Counted from the stretch's first letter, positions 18,863 through 29,600 are shown. The stretch: DNA of 64,000 nt from Rhodospirillales bacterium (GCA_016712375.1 JADJRE010000002.1:186001-250000); one strand, 5' to 3'. Translations and numbers: made by a program. The notes: generated from the letters alone by a model not told the origin.

Positions 18863-20183
18863 TTACCATTTTCGTTCAAAGCGCTTGCGCAGCATGACCG
18901 CAATCAAGTTCATCAGGATGAGGAAACCCAGCAGAATGACGATCGCCGCCGACGAGCGTTCGACGAAGGCTCGTTCCGGCGCGTCGGCCCACAGATAGAT
19001 CTGGACGGGCATCACGGTCGCTGGATCGAGCGGCCCGCCGGGGATATCGACGATAAAGGCGACCATGCCGATCATCAGCAGCGGCGCCGTCTCGCCAAGC
19101 GCATGCGCCATGCCGAGGATGGCGCCGGTGAGCATGCCGGGCATCGCCAGCGGCACCACGTGATGGAACACGGTCTGCACCTGCGAGGCGCCGACGCCGA
19201 GCGCCGCCTCGCGGATCGACGGCGGCACCGCCTTCAACGCGGCGCGGCTGGCGATGATGATGATCGGCAGCGTCATCAGCGCCAGCACCAGACCGCCGAC
19301 CAGCGGCGCCGAGCGCGGCAGCCCGAAGAAGTTGAGGAACACCGCGAGGCCGAGAAGCCCGAAGACGATCGAGGGAACGGCGGCGAGATTGTTGATGTTG
19401 ACCTCGATCATCGCCGTCCAGCGGTTCTTCGGCGCGAATTCTTCCAGGTAGATGGCGGCCCCGATGGCGAGCGGAAAGGCGATCGCCATGGTGATCAGCA
19501 TGGTCCAGAAGGTGCCGACCAGCGATCCCCAGATGCCGGCGAGTTCTGGCGAGCGTGAATCGCCGGCGGTGAACAGCGTCGTGTTGAAGGCCTGACGGAC
19601 CAGGCCGCGCTGCTCGAGCCGCTGGAACCACTCGATCTGCTTGTCGGTAACGCGCCGTGTCGCAGTCTCGGACTCCGCGTCGATCCGACCCTTGGCAAGC
19701 TGGTCAAGGTCGTCGGAGAACGGAACATCGATGATCACCCGCTGGCCGATCAACGACGGATCCGCCATCACCTTCGCGCGCAGCAGGTCCGTAGCGCCGG
19801 GACTGAGCAGGGCCATCAACTCGCGCCGCTCCCGCCGGTCGGTGACATCGGGAAACAGGTCGTCGAGCGCATCGCGGATCAGCTTCTGGTAGTCAGCGGT
19901 AGAGATTGCTTGCGGATCACGCTTTCCCGCCGGATCAATTTCCTGCGGATAGAGCGTCACGTCGAGCTGGATCATCGTCTGGGTGAAAGCCGGCGCGGCC
20001 GTCCGGAAGATCGTGAACAGCAGCAGCGCGAGGCAAAGATGGCGAAGCAGATCGCCGCGAGGCCATAGGAGCGGAATCGCCGCTCCGCGGCGTAGCGGCT
20101 TTCAGGCTCGCCTCGACGCGATCGGCGACGCTGTTCCGCCCGCCCGCGACCGGGCTGGCGGTGGTTGCGACGTTGTTACTCAT
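18863..20183 (-). CDS. pstA: Phosphate ABC transporter permease PstA, with two frameshifts in the N-terminal region
   Basis: Membrane subunit of the Pst phosphate importer. The long body from MIQLDVTLYPQEIDPAGKRD (19975) to the stop is in one frame and carries the permease EAA-loop region (SIREAALGVGASQVQTVFHH) and GETAPLLMIGMVAFIVDIPG. The family N-terminus lies upstream in other frames: MSNNVATTASPVAGG in the first (start at 20183), EPESRYAAERRFRSYGLAAI in a second, and LALLLFTIFRTAAPAFTQT joining the third. One missing base near 20108-20114 and another near 20032 would restore a single 440-residue protein, and the 1321-base length fits two single-base deletions. The start overlaps the pstC stop by 8 bases. 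Confidence 0.88.
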
Positions 20184-21558
20184 ATTGCTCTCGATACTTG
20201 GTGACGATGCGCAGCGCGATGATGTTGAGGACGAGCGTGACGCAGAACAGGACCAGGCCCAAGGCGAAGGCGGCGAGCGTCTTCGGGCTGTCGAATTCCT
20301 GGTCGCCGACCAGCAGCGTTGCGATCTGTACCGTTACCGTCGTTACCGCTTCGAACGGATTGGCGGTCAGGTTGGCGGCCAGCCCAGCGGCCATCACCAC
20401 GATCATCGTTTCGCCGATAGCCCGCGAGATCGCGAGCAGAAAACCGCCGATGATGCCCGGCAGCGCTGCCGGAATGATCACCCGGCGAATTGTTTCCGAC
20501 TGCGTCGCGCCGAGGCCATAAGATCCTTCGCGCATCGACTGCGGTACGGCGGTGATGACGTCGTCGGATAGCGAAGAGACGAATGGGATGATCATGATGC
20601 CCATCACCACTCCCGCGGCGAGGGCGCTCTCCGAGGAAATGCTAAGCCCCAGTTCAGCGCCGGTGTTGCGGAAGAATGGCGCGACGGTGAGCGCGGCGAA
20701 GAAGCCGTAGACGACAGTCGGGATGCCGGCGAGGATTTCCAGCAGCGGCTTGGCCACGGCGCGGAACTTCGGATGCGCATATTCGGCCATGTAGATGGCA
20801 GAGAGCAGGCCGACCGGCATCGCCACGCACATCGCGATGAAGGCGATGAGCAGCGTGCCGACGAAGAGCGGCACTGCGCCGAATGCGCCGGCGGCACCCA
20901 CCTGATCGCTGCGAAGAGCCATCTGCGGGCTCCACTGCAGACCGAAGAGGAAGTCGCCCAGCGGGACGCGGACGAAGAAACGGGCCGCCTCGAACACCAA
21001 CGACAGCACGATGCCGACGGTGGTGAGGATGGCGACGATCGAACTCGCGATCAGGAAAACGGTGATCACCTGTTCGACGCGGTTGCGGGCGCGGAAGCGC
21101 GGAGCGACGCGTGAACGTGCCCATAGCAGGCCGCCGATCGCCAGCGCCAGGACCGCCGCGAACAGCGCCCAGCGGCTGATCCGCAGCGTCCCAATGTAGC
21201 GTTCGGCTGCCGCCTGCAGCTCCGGATCGGCGGCGCGGCTGAGCACGTTGCCCGATGCCAGGCTGCGGACGTCGTTCAGCAGCAGGCTGAGCCGTTCCGG
21301 CGGCAACTCGCGGGCGGACTGCGGCAGGCTATCGATCAAAATGGCGCGCAGGATTTCAGGCTCGAAGGCGAGCCAACCGACAAACACGAGCAGCGCCGGC
21401 AGGGCACACCAAAGCGCGACGTACCAGCCGTAGTAGCCGGGGGAGCGAATGCAGTGCCCGGTCCGTCCCGCTGACGTGGCGACGGCGCGCGATCGCCCGA
21501 GGTAGAAGCCGATGACGCTGAGTACGATCAGCGTGAGGACGAGAATGAGAAGCTGCAT
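20176..21558 (-). CDS. pstC: Phosphate ABC transporter permease PstC
   Basis: Second membrane subunit of the Pst importer. At 460 residues it is the long alphaproteobacterial form, with extra N-terminal membrane segments (LLILVLTLIVLSVIGFYLGR) and a periplasmic loop before the permease domain. The permease domain includes PLLEILAGIPTVVYGFFAAL, SLSDDVITAVPQSMREGSYG and the EAA-loop LGATQSETIRRVIIPAALPG followed by AISRAIGETMIVVMAAG. The frame is intact. It starts 114 bases after the pstS stop and overlaps pstA. Confidence 0.94.
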   Translation of the reverse strand: MQLLILVLTLIVLSVIGFYLGRSRAVATSAGRTGHCIRSPGYYGWYVALWCALPALLVFVGWLAFEPEILRAILIDSLPQSARELPPERLSLLLNDVRSLASGNVLSRAADPELQAAAERYIGTLRISRWALFAAVLALAIGGLLWARSRVAPRFRARNRVEQVITVFLIASSIVAILTTVGIVLSLVFEAARFFVRVPLGDFLFGLQWSPQMALRSDQVGAAGAFGAVPLFVGTLLIAFIAMCVAMPVGLLSAIYMAEYAHPKFRAVAKPLLEILAGIPTVVYGFFAALTVAPFFRNTGAELGLSISSESALAAGVVMGIMIIPFVSSLSDDVITAVPQSMREGSYGLGATQSETIRRVIIPAALPGIIGGFLLAISRAIGETMIVVMAAGLAANLTANPFEAVTTVTVQIATLLVGDQEFDSPKTLAAFALGLVLFCVTLVLNIIALRIVTKYREQYE

Positions 21559-21672
21559 GGGTGCACTAGCATCAATTCACAGAGGACGTGCCGGAAGGGG
21601 CGGCACCATCGTCGGTGCCCATCGCCGGCCGCATCGAGGGTTCTCCTCGAGGCGGCCGGACGACCGGCGGAA

Positions 21673-22707
21673 TTACATGCCGACGTTGTTGGCGAGGGTC
21701 ATCGCCTGCTCGCGCCATTTGGCACGTTCGGCGTCGGGTAAGGCGATCAAGCCCTTGGCTGCCAAATACCCATCGGGTACCCAGGCCTTATCAGCCGTGT
21801 ACTCGGCGATAAACTCCTTCATTCCCGGAATGACCCCGACGTGCGCCTTCTTCACGTAGATGAAGAGTGAGCGCGAGATCGGGTACTTGCCCGAAGAGAT
21901 GTTGTCGTAATCGTCTTCGACCCCGTTGATCAGGCTGCTCTGGATCTTGTCGCGGTTCTGGTCGAGGAAGCTGTAGCCGAAGATGCCGTAGGCGTCTTTA
22001 TTGGCCTCCAGCTTGCGGATGATCAGGACGTCGTTCTCACCGGCCTCGACGAAGACGCCGTCTTCGCGGACGCCCTGGCAGATCGCCTTGTGCTTCTTCT
22101 CGTCGGTCTTCTTCAGCTCGGCCATCGCCGGAATCTTGTTGCAGCCGCCCTCCATGGCCAGTTCGTTGAAGGCGTCGCGGGTGCCGGAGGTCGGCGGCGG
22201 TCCGAGCACTTCAATCTTCTTCGCCGGCAGCGAAGGATCGATCTCGCTCCACATCTTATGGGGATTGGGGATGAAACCGCCCTTACCGTCGGGCACGTCC
22301 TTGGCGAGCGCGAGGAAGAGCTGCTCCAGAGTGACGCTGAGCCGCGGCGCCGCCTTCGAGTTGGCGAGCACGATGCCGTCGTAGCCGATCTTGATCTCGG
22401 TGATCTCGGTCACGCCATTCTTCGCGCAGGTCTCGACCTCGGACTTTTTGATGGCGCGCGAGGCGTTGGTGATGTCGGCGGTGTCGATGCCGACACCATC
22501 GCAGAACAGCTTGAAACCGCCGCCCGTACCGGTGCTCTCGATGACCGGGGTCTTGAAACTGGTGGTGCGGCCGAATTCCTCGGCAACCCGGGTGGTGAAC
22601 GGAAACACCGTCGACGAACCGACGATGCGTATTTGGTCGCGTGCTTCGGCTGCGGCCGTTGTTACGACGGTCGCAAGGACCGCCAAGGCCAGAGACTTCC
22701 TGATCAT
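21673..22707 (-). CDS. pstS: Phosphate-binding periplasmic protein PstS
   Basis: Periplasmic phosphate receptor of the Pst importer. The start at 22707 opens a signal peptide (MIRKSLALAVLATVVTTAAA, cleavage after AEA) and has GGGAGAA just upstream. The mature protein begins RDQIRIVGSSTVFPFTTRVA, where the SSTVFPF motif binds phosphate, and ESTGTGGGFKLFCDG and ADITNASRAIK are typical. The length, 344 residues, is normal. It is the first gene after the Pho box at 22803-22844, so it is expected to be strongly induced under phosphate starvation. Confidence 0.95.
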   Translation of the reverse strand: MIRKSLALAVLATVVTTAAAEARDQIRIVGSSTVFPFTTRVAEEFGRTTSFKTPVIESTGTGGGFKLFCDGVGIDTADITNASRAIKKSEVETCAKNGVTEITEIKIGYDGIVLANSKAAPRLSVTLEQLFLALAKDVPDGKGGFIPNPHKMWSEIDPSLPAKKIEVLGPPPTSGTRDAFNELAMEGGCNKIPAMAELKKTDEKKHKAICQGVREDGVFVEAGENDVLIIRKLEANKDAYGIFGYSFLDQNRDKIQSSLINGVEDDYDNISSGKYPISRSLFIYVKKAHVGVIPGMKEFIAEYTADKAWVPDGYLAAKGLIALPDAERAKWREQAMTLANNVGM

Positions 22708-22802
22708 CGGATTCTCCCGGTTCTTCCGAACTTGTGCGGGACGGGCACGCCGATACAGCAACGCGTACCCGTGTACCCGTTCGCAAATCAGTCTAGGCCG
22801 CA

Positions 22803-22844
22803 ATGACTGCCGTTATATGACGGTGAGATTACAGTTTTGTGACA
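22803..22844 (-). promoter_or_regulatory. Pho box (PhoB operator) upstream of pstS, overlapping the phoR stop
   Basis: Reading the minus strand, TGTCAC, TGTAAT and CGTCAT occur as direct repeats spaced by exactly 11 bases, with a further GTCAT 14 bases on. This matches the PhoB box pattern of TGTCA-type repeats with 11-base periodicity. The TAA of the second repeat is the stop codon of phoR. The site lies about 96 bases upstream of the pstS start, a suitable distance for activation. The call rests on pattern and context only. Confidence 0.75.
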
Positions 22845-24176
22845 CCCAGCGGGTCAGGCCTGCTATCGCCGTCATCGTCGTCGCCATTCGGCGAAGCGAT
22901 GGGCCGCGGCAGCGCCGGAAGAAAGACGTTAAAGGTGCTGCCTTCACCAACGATACTATCGATGCTCAGACGGCCACGGTGACGGTTGACGATATGCTTG
23001 ACGATCGCGAGGCCGAGGCCGGTTCCGCCCAGCCGCCGAGAGCGCCCCTCGTCGGCACGATAGAAACGCTCGGTCAGCCGCGGCAGATGGATTGCGGGGA
23101 TGCCCTCGCCGGCATCGGTGACGCTGATCTTAACCCCGGCGGCCTGCGTGCTCGGCAGCCGCTCGACCGGCCTCGCGGTAATGCGGATCTGCGTGCCGGC
23201 ACGCGCGTACTTCACGGCATTGTCGATGAGGTTGTGAAAAACCTGAGTCAACTGGTCAGTCTCGCCGATCACCGGCGGCAGGTCGTCGGGACAGTCGAGT
23301 GCGATCGTCATCTGCCGCTTCTCGGCGCGCACGACCAGGGTTTCGGTGACGCCGATCAGTACGTCAGCGAGATCGACGCGGTGCCGCGGCGGGACGTGCT
23401 CGTTGATCTCCACCCGCGTCAACGACATGAGGTCCTCAACAAGACGCGCCATCCGCTGCGCCTCAGCGTGCATTACCCCAAGGAAGCGGTCGCGCGCAAT
23501 CGCATCATCGCTGGCCGGTCCACGCAGCGTTTCGATGAAGCCGATCAAGGCTGATAAAGGCGAGCGGAGTTCGTGGCTAGCGTTGGCGACGAAGTCGGCG
23601 CGGCTCTGTTCTGCCCGCCTGGCGCGGGTCTCGTCGCGCAGAACGAGAACGACGCAGGGCAACTGCGGATCGGTCGCCGTCGGCACTCCGTCCCTATGAA
23701 GCGTTCCCGCGTGCAAGGTGAAGGTGCGGGGTATCGGCATCGGCAGGGTGATTTCCTCGGTGACCGAGGGCAGGCCGGAAGCCACTGTTTCCACTGCCGC
23801 CAGCACGTCGGGATGGCGAAGCGACAACGCCAGATCGCGGCCGAGCAGGCCGATCCCGAGCGTCTCCCGGGCGGCACGGTTTACCGCGACGATCTCGCGC
23901 GCGACATTGAGCACGATCACCGGGTCTGGAAGCCGCTCCAGAAACTCTTGCGGCACCGCCGCCGAAGCCGGCTGTGCGGGATCGACCGAAGCCGCCCGCT
24001 GCTTGGTGAGCGCGAAGCCGGCGAGCGACCCCATGCAGCCGATATGCACCGCGGCGATAAGAAGCTGCTCCCAGTTTGACCTGCCCCGTCGCCGTCAAAA
24101 CGGCGAGCAACACCAGGACGACGGCGACCAAGATGGTTGGAAGGCGGGCGGATTTCGGCAGCATGGGCTCTGCCAT
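22829..24176 (-). CDS. phoR: Phosphate regulon sensor kinase PhoR, frameshifted near 24071-24082
   Basis: PhoR phosphorylates PhoB in low phosphate. The frame from 24176 starts MAEPMLPKSARLPTILVAVV, giving a first membrane helix, and then breaks; the family second helix (QLLIAAVHIGCMGSLAGFAL) and everything after are in another frame. The main frame has a PAS domain (LPDPVIVLNVAREIVAVNRA), the phosphorylated His in ANASHELRSPLSALIGFIET, and ATPase motifs DNAVKYA, DAGEGIP and GTGLGLAIVKHIV. The total length is three times 449 plus one, so one extra or two missing bases. The internal ATG at 24049 could yield a kinase without the first helix. The gene precedes pstS on the same strand. Confidence 0.87.
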
Positions 24177-24228
24177 TCAATGCCGCGGTGGCGATGGACC
24201 GCAAACCCGACGACTTTGCCTCGCCGGT

Positions 24229-25308
24229 TCAGCCCGGCTCCGCCAGCGCCTTGCTGCGCGGCTGCGGCACGATGGCGCCATGAATGTCCTCCGCCGCGAC
24301 GACGCGGTTGCGGCCCGACCACTTCGCGGCATAGAGCGCCTGATCGGCGCGTTCGATAAAGGACGCCGCAGGCTCCGGGGACGTGTATTCGGCGGCGCCG
24401 ATGGAGACACTGATCGTTCCCAGCTGTTGGCCGGTTTTGCGGTTGTATAGCTTCTTTCCGGCGATGTTCCGGCGAATGGTATCGGCAAGCTTGCAGGCGT
24501 CGCAACCTCTGGTCCGCGGCAGCACTACCACGAATTCCTCCCCGCCGTAGCGGCACGCGGTGTCCTGTCCCTTGACATTTTCGCGTAACACCAACGCCAG
24601 CAGCTTTAGGACGTTGTCACCGACGACGTGGCCGAAGTCGTCGTTGAATTTCTTGAAGTGGTCGATGTCGAGCATCAGCAGCGACAGCGAGGTACCGCTA
24701 TCCTCCGCCTCAGCAATGGCTTTGCGCAACGCGTGCTCAAACATCTTGCGATTGGCGAGACCGGTGAGCGCATCGGTCTGCGCCTCGCGGCGGGCTCCTT
24801 CCAGTTCCGCTTTCAGGTTGCCGATCTCCGTCGACGAGGCCAGCAGCTGCTTTTCCAGCTCGCGGCTTTGCAAGGCCATGACGCGGGTCTGGGACATCAA
24901 GCGGCCGAGAATCTGGTAAACCTCCGGCCTACGGTCGTCATGTGCCACCTCGCCCGCAGCGGAGCGAAGTGTCAGTCCGTATTCGTGGGCGCTGCGCCCG
25001 GCCTGTTGCAAGGCGCTCAGCACCATGGCCAACTCGGTTTCGATCCGCTCGGCGATGAGATGCGCTGGCAGTGCCTCGGACAGTCCGCAGAACTTGCGGT
25101 AGATTGCGGCGTTGCGCTCCTCGTCAAGTTGGCCGCCATGGGCCACCAGAGCATCGAGCGCTTCGTTCAGGTCCGGAATTTCGCGGGAAGAGTAGCAGTA
25201 CCAGATCGTGAAGTTGATTGGATGCGGCGGGATGCCGTGCTTGAGCATCAGCGCGAGCGCAGACTCCGCGTACGCTTCCGCTTGTTCGGTCGTATGCAAA
25301 CTATCCAT
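24229..25308 (-). CDS. GGDEF-domain diguanylate cyclase
   Basis: A 359-residue cytoplasmic protein ending in a GGDEF domain (residues ~190-340), which makes cyclic di-GMP from GTP. The signature is intact as CRYGGEEFVVVLPRT, with the metal-binding LLMLDIDHFKKFND upstream. The position that would be Arg of the RxxD inhibitory site reads K-G-Q-D, so product inhibition may be weaker. The N-terminal half is helical, without membrane segments, and contains a probable coiled coil (SRELEKQLLASSTEIGNLKA) just before the GGDEF domain; its ligand or partner is unknown. It is close to phoR (52 bases) on the same strand but no functional link is evident. Confidence 0.88.
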   Translation of the reverse strand: MDSLHTTEQAEAYAESALALMLKHGIPPHPINFTIWYCYSSREIPDLNEALDALVAHGGQLDEERNAAIYRKFCGLSEALPAHLIAERIETELAMVLSALQQAGRSAHEYGLTLRSAAGEVAHDDRRPEVYQILGRLMSQTRVMALQSRELEKQLLASSTEIGNLKAELEGARREAQTDALTGLANRKMFEHALRKAIAEAEDSGTSLSLLMLDIDHFKKFNDDFGHVVGDNVLKLLALVLRENVKGQDTACRYGGEEFVVVLPRTRGCDACKLADTIRRNIAGKKLYNRKTGQQLGTISVSIGAAEYTSPEPAASFIERADQALYAAKWSGRNRVVAAEDIHGAIVPQPRSKALAEPG

Positions 25309-25383
25309 TGAGCGAGCAATGCAGCAGGAGGATAGCGGCCAGGCTACACCGCCACCTCTTAACTTTTGCTGAAGCTCCCCCGA

Positions 25384-25875
25384 TCACGATCCGCTCGAAT
25401 GAGAGGCACTGCCCGCCCGCTGCGCTCGGGCGGGGGAAATCCGCCTCGTCGGCGACGGCGCGGCGCAGCATCGCGGCGACGGCGTCGGGCCATCGCCGCG
25501 CGTCAGGCCGAGATCGACGTGCACGCACAGCACTTCATTGCTGGCGACGACCCGCGCCGGCGGTGGACACATCATCTCGTGAAACATCACCAGTCGTTTT
25601 TCGTCCGTCGCCAGCAGCCGGGTGGCGACGTGCAGTTCGTCGCCAGCCACGACCTCCCGCAGGTAGTTGACATGCATTTCGCCGACGAACACCGAACATC
25701 CGCTGTCGAGCCGATACGCCTCGCCAATCCCGAGCTGGTCAAGCGTCGCGTCGGTGGCGTGGTCGAACACCAGCACGTAATAGGCGACGTTCATGTGGCC
25801 GTTGTAGTCCACCCATTCCGGGCGCACCGATTCCCGATGCACGAACCGCGGCTTGAAGTGTTCACTCGAATGCAT
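25384..25875 (-). CDS. Acyl-CoA thioesterase, hotdog fold, with a frameshifted C-terminus
   Basis: The N-terminal 120 residues match the 4-hydroxybenzoyl-CoA thioesterase/FadM class: VRPEWVDYNGHMNVAYYVLV holds the catalytic D and the NxxH helix start, followed by GCSVFVGEMHVNYLREVVAG. After VDLGLTRGD the frame turns into Pro/Ser-rich sequence, whereas the adjoining frame continues with ARRWPDAVAAMLRRAVADEA, typical of the family tail (WPDAV...A). A single missing base near 25495-25503 explains this. The alternative frame runs to 25301, into the start of the GGDEF gene, so the real end is uncertain. Substrate unknown. Confidence 0.78.
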   Translation of the reverse strand: MHSSEHFKPRFVHRESVRPEWVDYNGHMNVAYYVLVFDHATDATLDQLGIGEAYRLDSGCSVFVGEMHVNYLREVVAGDELHVATRLLATDEKRLVMFHEMMCPPPARVVASNEVLCVHVDLGLTRGDGPTPSPRCCAAPSPTRRISPARAQRAGSASHSSGS

Positions 25876-25921
25876 CGCGTCCCCCTAGGGCACTGGTTGG
25901 AAGTTGCTGAGAACGCGTCCC

Positions 25922-25950
25922 TTGACACCAGCCACCGAGGCGCCTAGCTC
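25922..25950 (+). promoter_or_regulatory. Sigma-70-type promoter of groESL
   Basis: A perfect -35 TTGACA at 25922-25927 is followed after 17 bases by TAGCTC at 25945-25950 as a -10 element. The CIRCE operator begins two bases later, so HrcA bound there would cover the start of transcription. Confidence 0.65.
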
Positions 25951-25951
25951 T

Positions 25952-25978
25952 TTGGCACTCAGCGGGCATGAGTGCTAA
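25952..25978 (+). promoter_or_regulatory. CIRCE operator (HrcA binding site) of groESL
   Basis: TTGGCACTC and GAGTGCTAA are arranged as a 9-bp inverted repeat with a 9-base spacer, differing from the consensus TTAGCACTC-N9-GAGTGCTAA at one position in the left arm. It lies 47 bases upstream of groES, immediately after the -10 box. This points to HrcA repression relieved on heat shock. The hrcA gene is not in the window. Confidence 0.93.
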
Positions 25979-26025
25979 CAAGCCCCGTTTACAGGTTTGC
26001 ATCCCAGGTCTCAAGGAGAACAGCG

Positions 26026-26316
26026 ATGAATTTCCGACCGCTGCACGATCGCGTCGTCGTCAAACGCGTCGAGCAGGAAGAAAAGACGAAAGGTGGCATT
26101 ATCATCCCCGACACTGCGAAAGAGAAGCCGCAGGAAGGCGAGGTCATCGCCGTCGGTCCGGGCGCGCGCAACGAGGGCGGCGAGCTCATCGCCCTGGATG
26201 TTAAGGCGGGCGATCGGGTGCTGTTCGGCAAGTGGTCGGGCACGGAGGTCAAGATCGACGGAGAGGATCTGTTGATCATGAAGGAGTCGGACCTCCTTGG
26301 CGTGATCGTAAAGTAA
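26026..26316 (+). CDS. groES: Co-chaperonin GroES
   Basis: The lid of the GroEL folding chamber. The 96-residue product shows FRPLHDRVVVKRVEQEEKTK, with the mobile loop KGGIIIPDTAKEKPQ, and ends MKESDLLGVIVK. The ATG at 26026 follows AAGGAGAA. A longer frame from 25972 would start inside the CIRCE element and is rejected. groEL follows after 33 bases. Confidence 0.97.
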   Translation: MNFRPLHDRVVVKRVEQEEKTKGGIIIPDTAKEKPQEGEVIAVGPGARNEGGELIALDVKAGDRVLFGKWSGTEVKIDGEDLLIMKESDLLGVIVK

Positions 26317-26349
26317 GCGAAACCTTCAGCACTGCGGAGATCGACGAAA

Positions 26350-28002
<1,653 letters not shown>

Positions 28003-28027
28003 TCCACCCCGCCAAGCTGCGAACCAG

Positions 28028-28058
28028 GGGCCGCGGCCAACCAGCCGCGGCCCTTTTT
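28028..28058 (+). terminator. Rho-independent terminator of groESL
   Basis: A perfect 9-bp stem GGGCCGCGG / CCGCGGCCC with an 8-base loop is followed by TTTTT. It begins 26 bases after the groEL stop. Confidence 0.9.
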
Positions 28059-28277
28059 GCGTCCAGATCAGTGCCGATTTGGATCCGAAAGAGACTCGAC
28101 CGGAGCCGAAAAAGTACCCTAACTCGTTGAATTAACTACATTCAGCTTCCAAAAGGCAGCGAAACCGTCGTCAAACTTTTGTCGTCAAAATCGCCGACCT
28201 GATGGTACAGCCCGCGTCGCTGCCAATCCGCCTCCCACGCTTCTCATGCGATGAAACGCAACCACGTCCTGCGCGTC

Positions 28278-29120
28278 TCAAGACGTTGCCGCTGATTGCC
28301 TGATCAGATGTTTGATCTCGTCATAGAAGGGATCTTCGGTGATGTCGCCGATCCAGCGGGTGGCTTCAGCCTGCCGCTCTTGTTCGAGGTTCCGGCGCAT
28401 CTCCACCTTCAGTTCTCTCACGCTGCCTCGCAGCAGCTCGAACTTGGCCCCGGGAGGCCCGCTCAGGGCTTCGCGAATGGCCTCCAGGAAGATCGAATCC
28501 ATGCCTCTTCTCACGAACAGCGGCGCAAAGATCACGCGCTGCGGATGGTCGAACAGCGCGCCGTCCGCCTCACCACGCAGCCGCTCGCCATTGGCCTGGT
28601 CGGCAATCACCGATACACCCCACTTCTCAAGATGTGTTTGGTATTCGGCCGCGGCGACCGGGCGAATTTTTGATACCTCGTTGATCATCCGCTCGACGAG
28701 ATCGAGCACCGCTCCGACCGAGCGCGCCACATTGTTCTCATAGGCGAGGAGATTGGCGGCGGCTTGCTTCGCCCGGATGTCCCGGATTACGGCGGCACGG
28801 TCCTTGCGAAACCCGAAGTTCTGGTTCCGCCACGCGAGGAGCGCCGAGAACGCCGCGACTGCCGCTGACAGGATGGCGACACCGACAGGAAGCCAGGTTT
28901 TCAAAGGATCCGGCTGCGGAGTCTGCACATTGACCGTCGGCGGGCTCGCCGCCGGCACGACGATCTGCGGCGAAAAGATGATCGGCGGCTGACGATCGGC
29001 AGAGGGTGGGCCGGCCGGAGCCGGTGCCGCGAGAGCGATCCGAAACGCCAAGAGGAGCGCCATCGCGAGCCCGAACGGGGCTAGCCGACCGCGGAGGTTA
29101 CAACGGCGTCCTGATAACAT
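28278..29120 (-). CDS. Uncharacterised membrane-anchored protein
   Basis: I do not recognise this 280-residue protein. The ATG at 29120 opens a signal-like hydrophobic stretch (APFGLAMALLLAFRIALAAP), followed by a Pro-rich linker and a second membrane segment LPVGVAILSAAVAAFSALLA near residue 85. The remaining ~170 residues are charged and helical, probably cytoplasmic, and rich in Arg and Glu (for example LKVEMRRNLEQERQAEATRW). A TTG at 29132 is an alternative start. It lies 66 bases downstream of the STAS-like gene on the same strand and may form an operon with it. No catalytic motif is visible. Confidence 0.6.
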   Translation of the reverse strand: MLSGRRCNLRGRLAPFGLAMALLLAFRIALAAPAPAGPPSADRQPPIIFSPQIVVPAASPPTVNVQTPQPDPLKTWLPVGVAILSAAVAAFSALLAWRNQNFGFRKDRAAVIRDIRAKQAAANLLAYENNVARSVGAVLDLVERMINEVSKIRPVAAAEYQTHLEKWGVSVIADQANGERLRGEADGALFDHPQRVIFAPLFVRRGMDSIFLEAIREALSGPPGAKFELLRGSVRELKVEMRRNLEQERQAEATRWIGDITEDPFYDEIKHLIRQSAATS

Positions 29121-29186
29121 GCCGTATGTCAAGGCTGTCGCCGCAACACATTGAGCATCGCGAGCAAACCGCGACGGCTGAATGTC

Positions 29187-29600
29187 TTATTCCTCTAGGT
29201 CAGCCGCGTATTGTGCGTTGGCGAGAATATTGTGATTGACGCTGGAGGTAGAGTGGAACTCGTATTTCTTGACGAATTCATCGAATCCAAGCGAGCGGAC
29301 GCTGGGGCCGACAAAGCCACGGATGAAAGACGATGTAACGACCGGTGAGGTGATGCGAACGATAACGCCCTGATCCTCACGATCGATCTCGTCCAGACCA
29401 AGCCTGGCCCGCTCCTTCTGCCCTTCCGCCGCACCTGAAAGAACGCCGTCGCCAACTTCCAAAATGCGCCGCTCATCCATCACTGCCATCGTCTTACGCC
29501 TGTCCGGCAACAACGCGGAACGGCTGGCATCGCCAGCGATTCCAACGGTAATATCGCATCCGCCCGACCCGCCGGCAAGCTTACCGCGCCAGCCCATCAT
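29187..29600 (-). CDS. Small STAS-like (DUF4325-type) protein, tentative
   Basis: A 137-residue soluble protein. The segment VIVRITSPVVTSSFIRGFVG followed by PSVRSLGFDEFVKKYEF resembles the core of STAS-like DUF4325 domains, where a strand is followed by a conserved SSF at the start of a helix. If right, it is a small protein-binding or switch domain rather than an enzyme. The start is uncertain: 29600 is the first ATG, while 29489 (MAVMDERRIL) would leave only the recognisable domain; neither has a strong ribosome binding site. It is divergent from the SGNH hydrolase and upstream of the membrane protein at 28278. Confidence 0.5.
   Translation of the reverse strand: MMGWRGKLAGGSGGCDITVGIAGDASRSALLPDRRKTMAVMDERRILEVGDGVLSGAAEGQKERARLGLDEIDREDQGVIVRITSPVVTSSFIRGFVGPSVRSLGFDEFVKKYEFHSTSSVNHNILANAQYAADLEE

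Noticed and set aside
28028..28058. Small RNA or attenuator after groEL
   Set aside because: The strong hairpin followed directly by a T run, placed just after the stop, is fully explained as a terminator.
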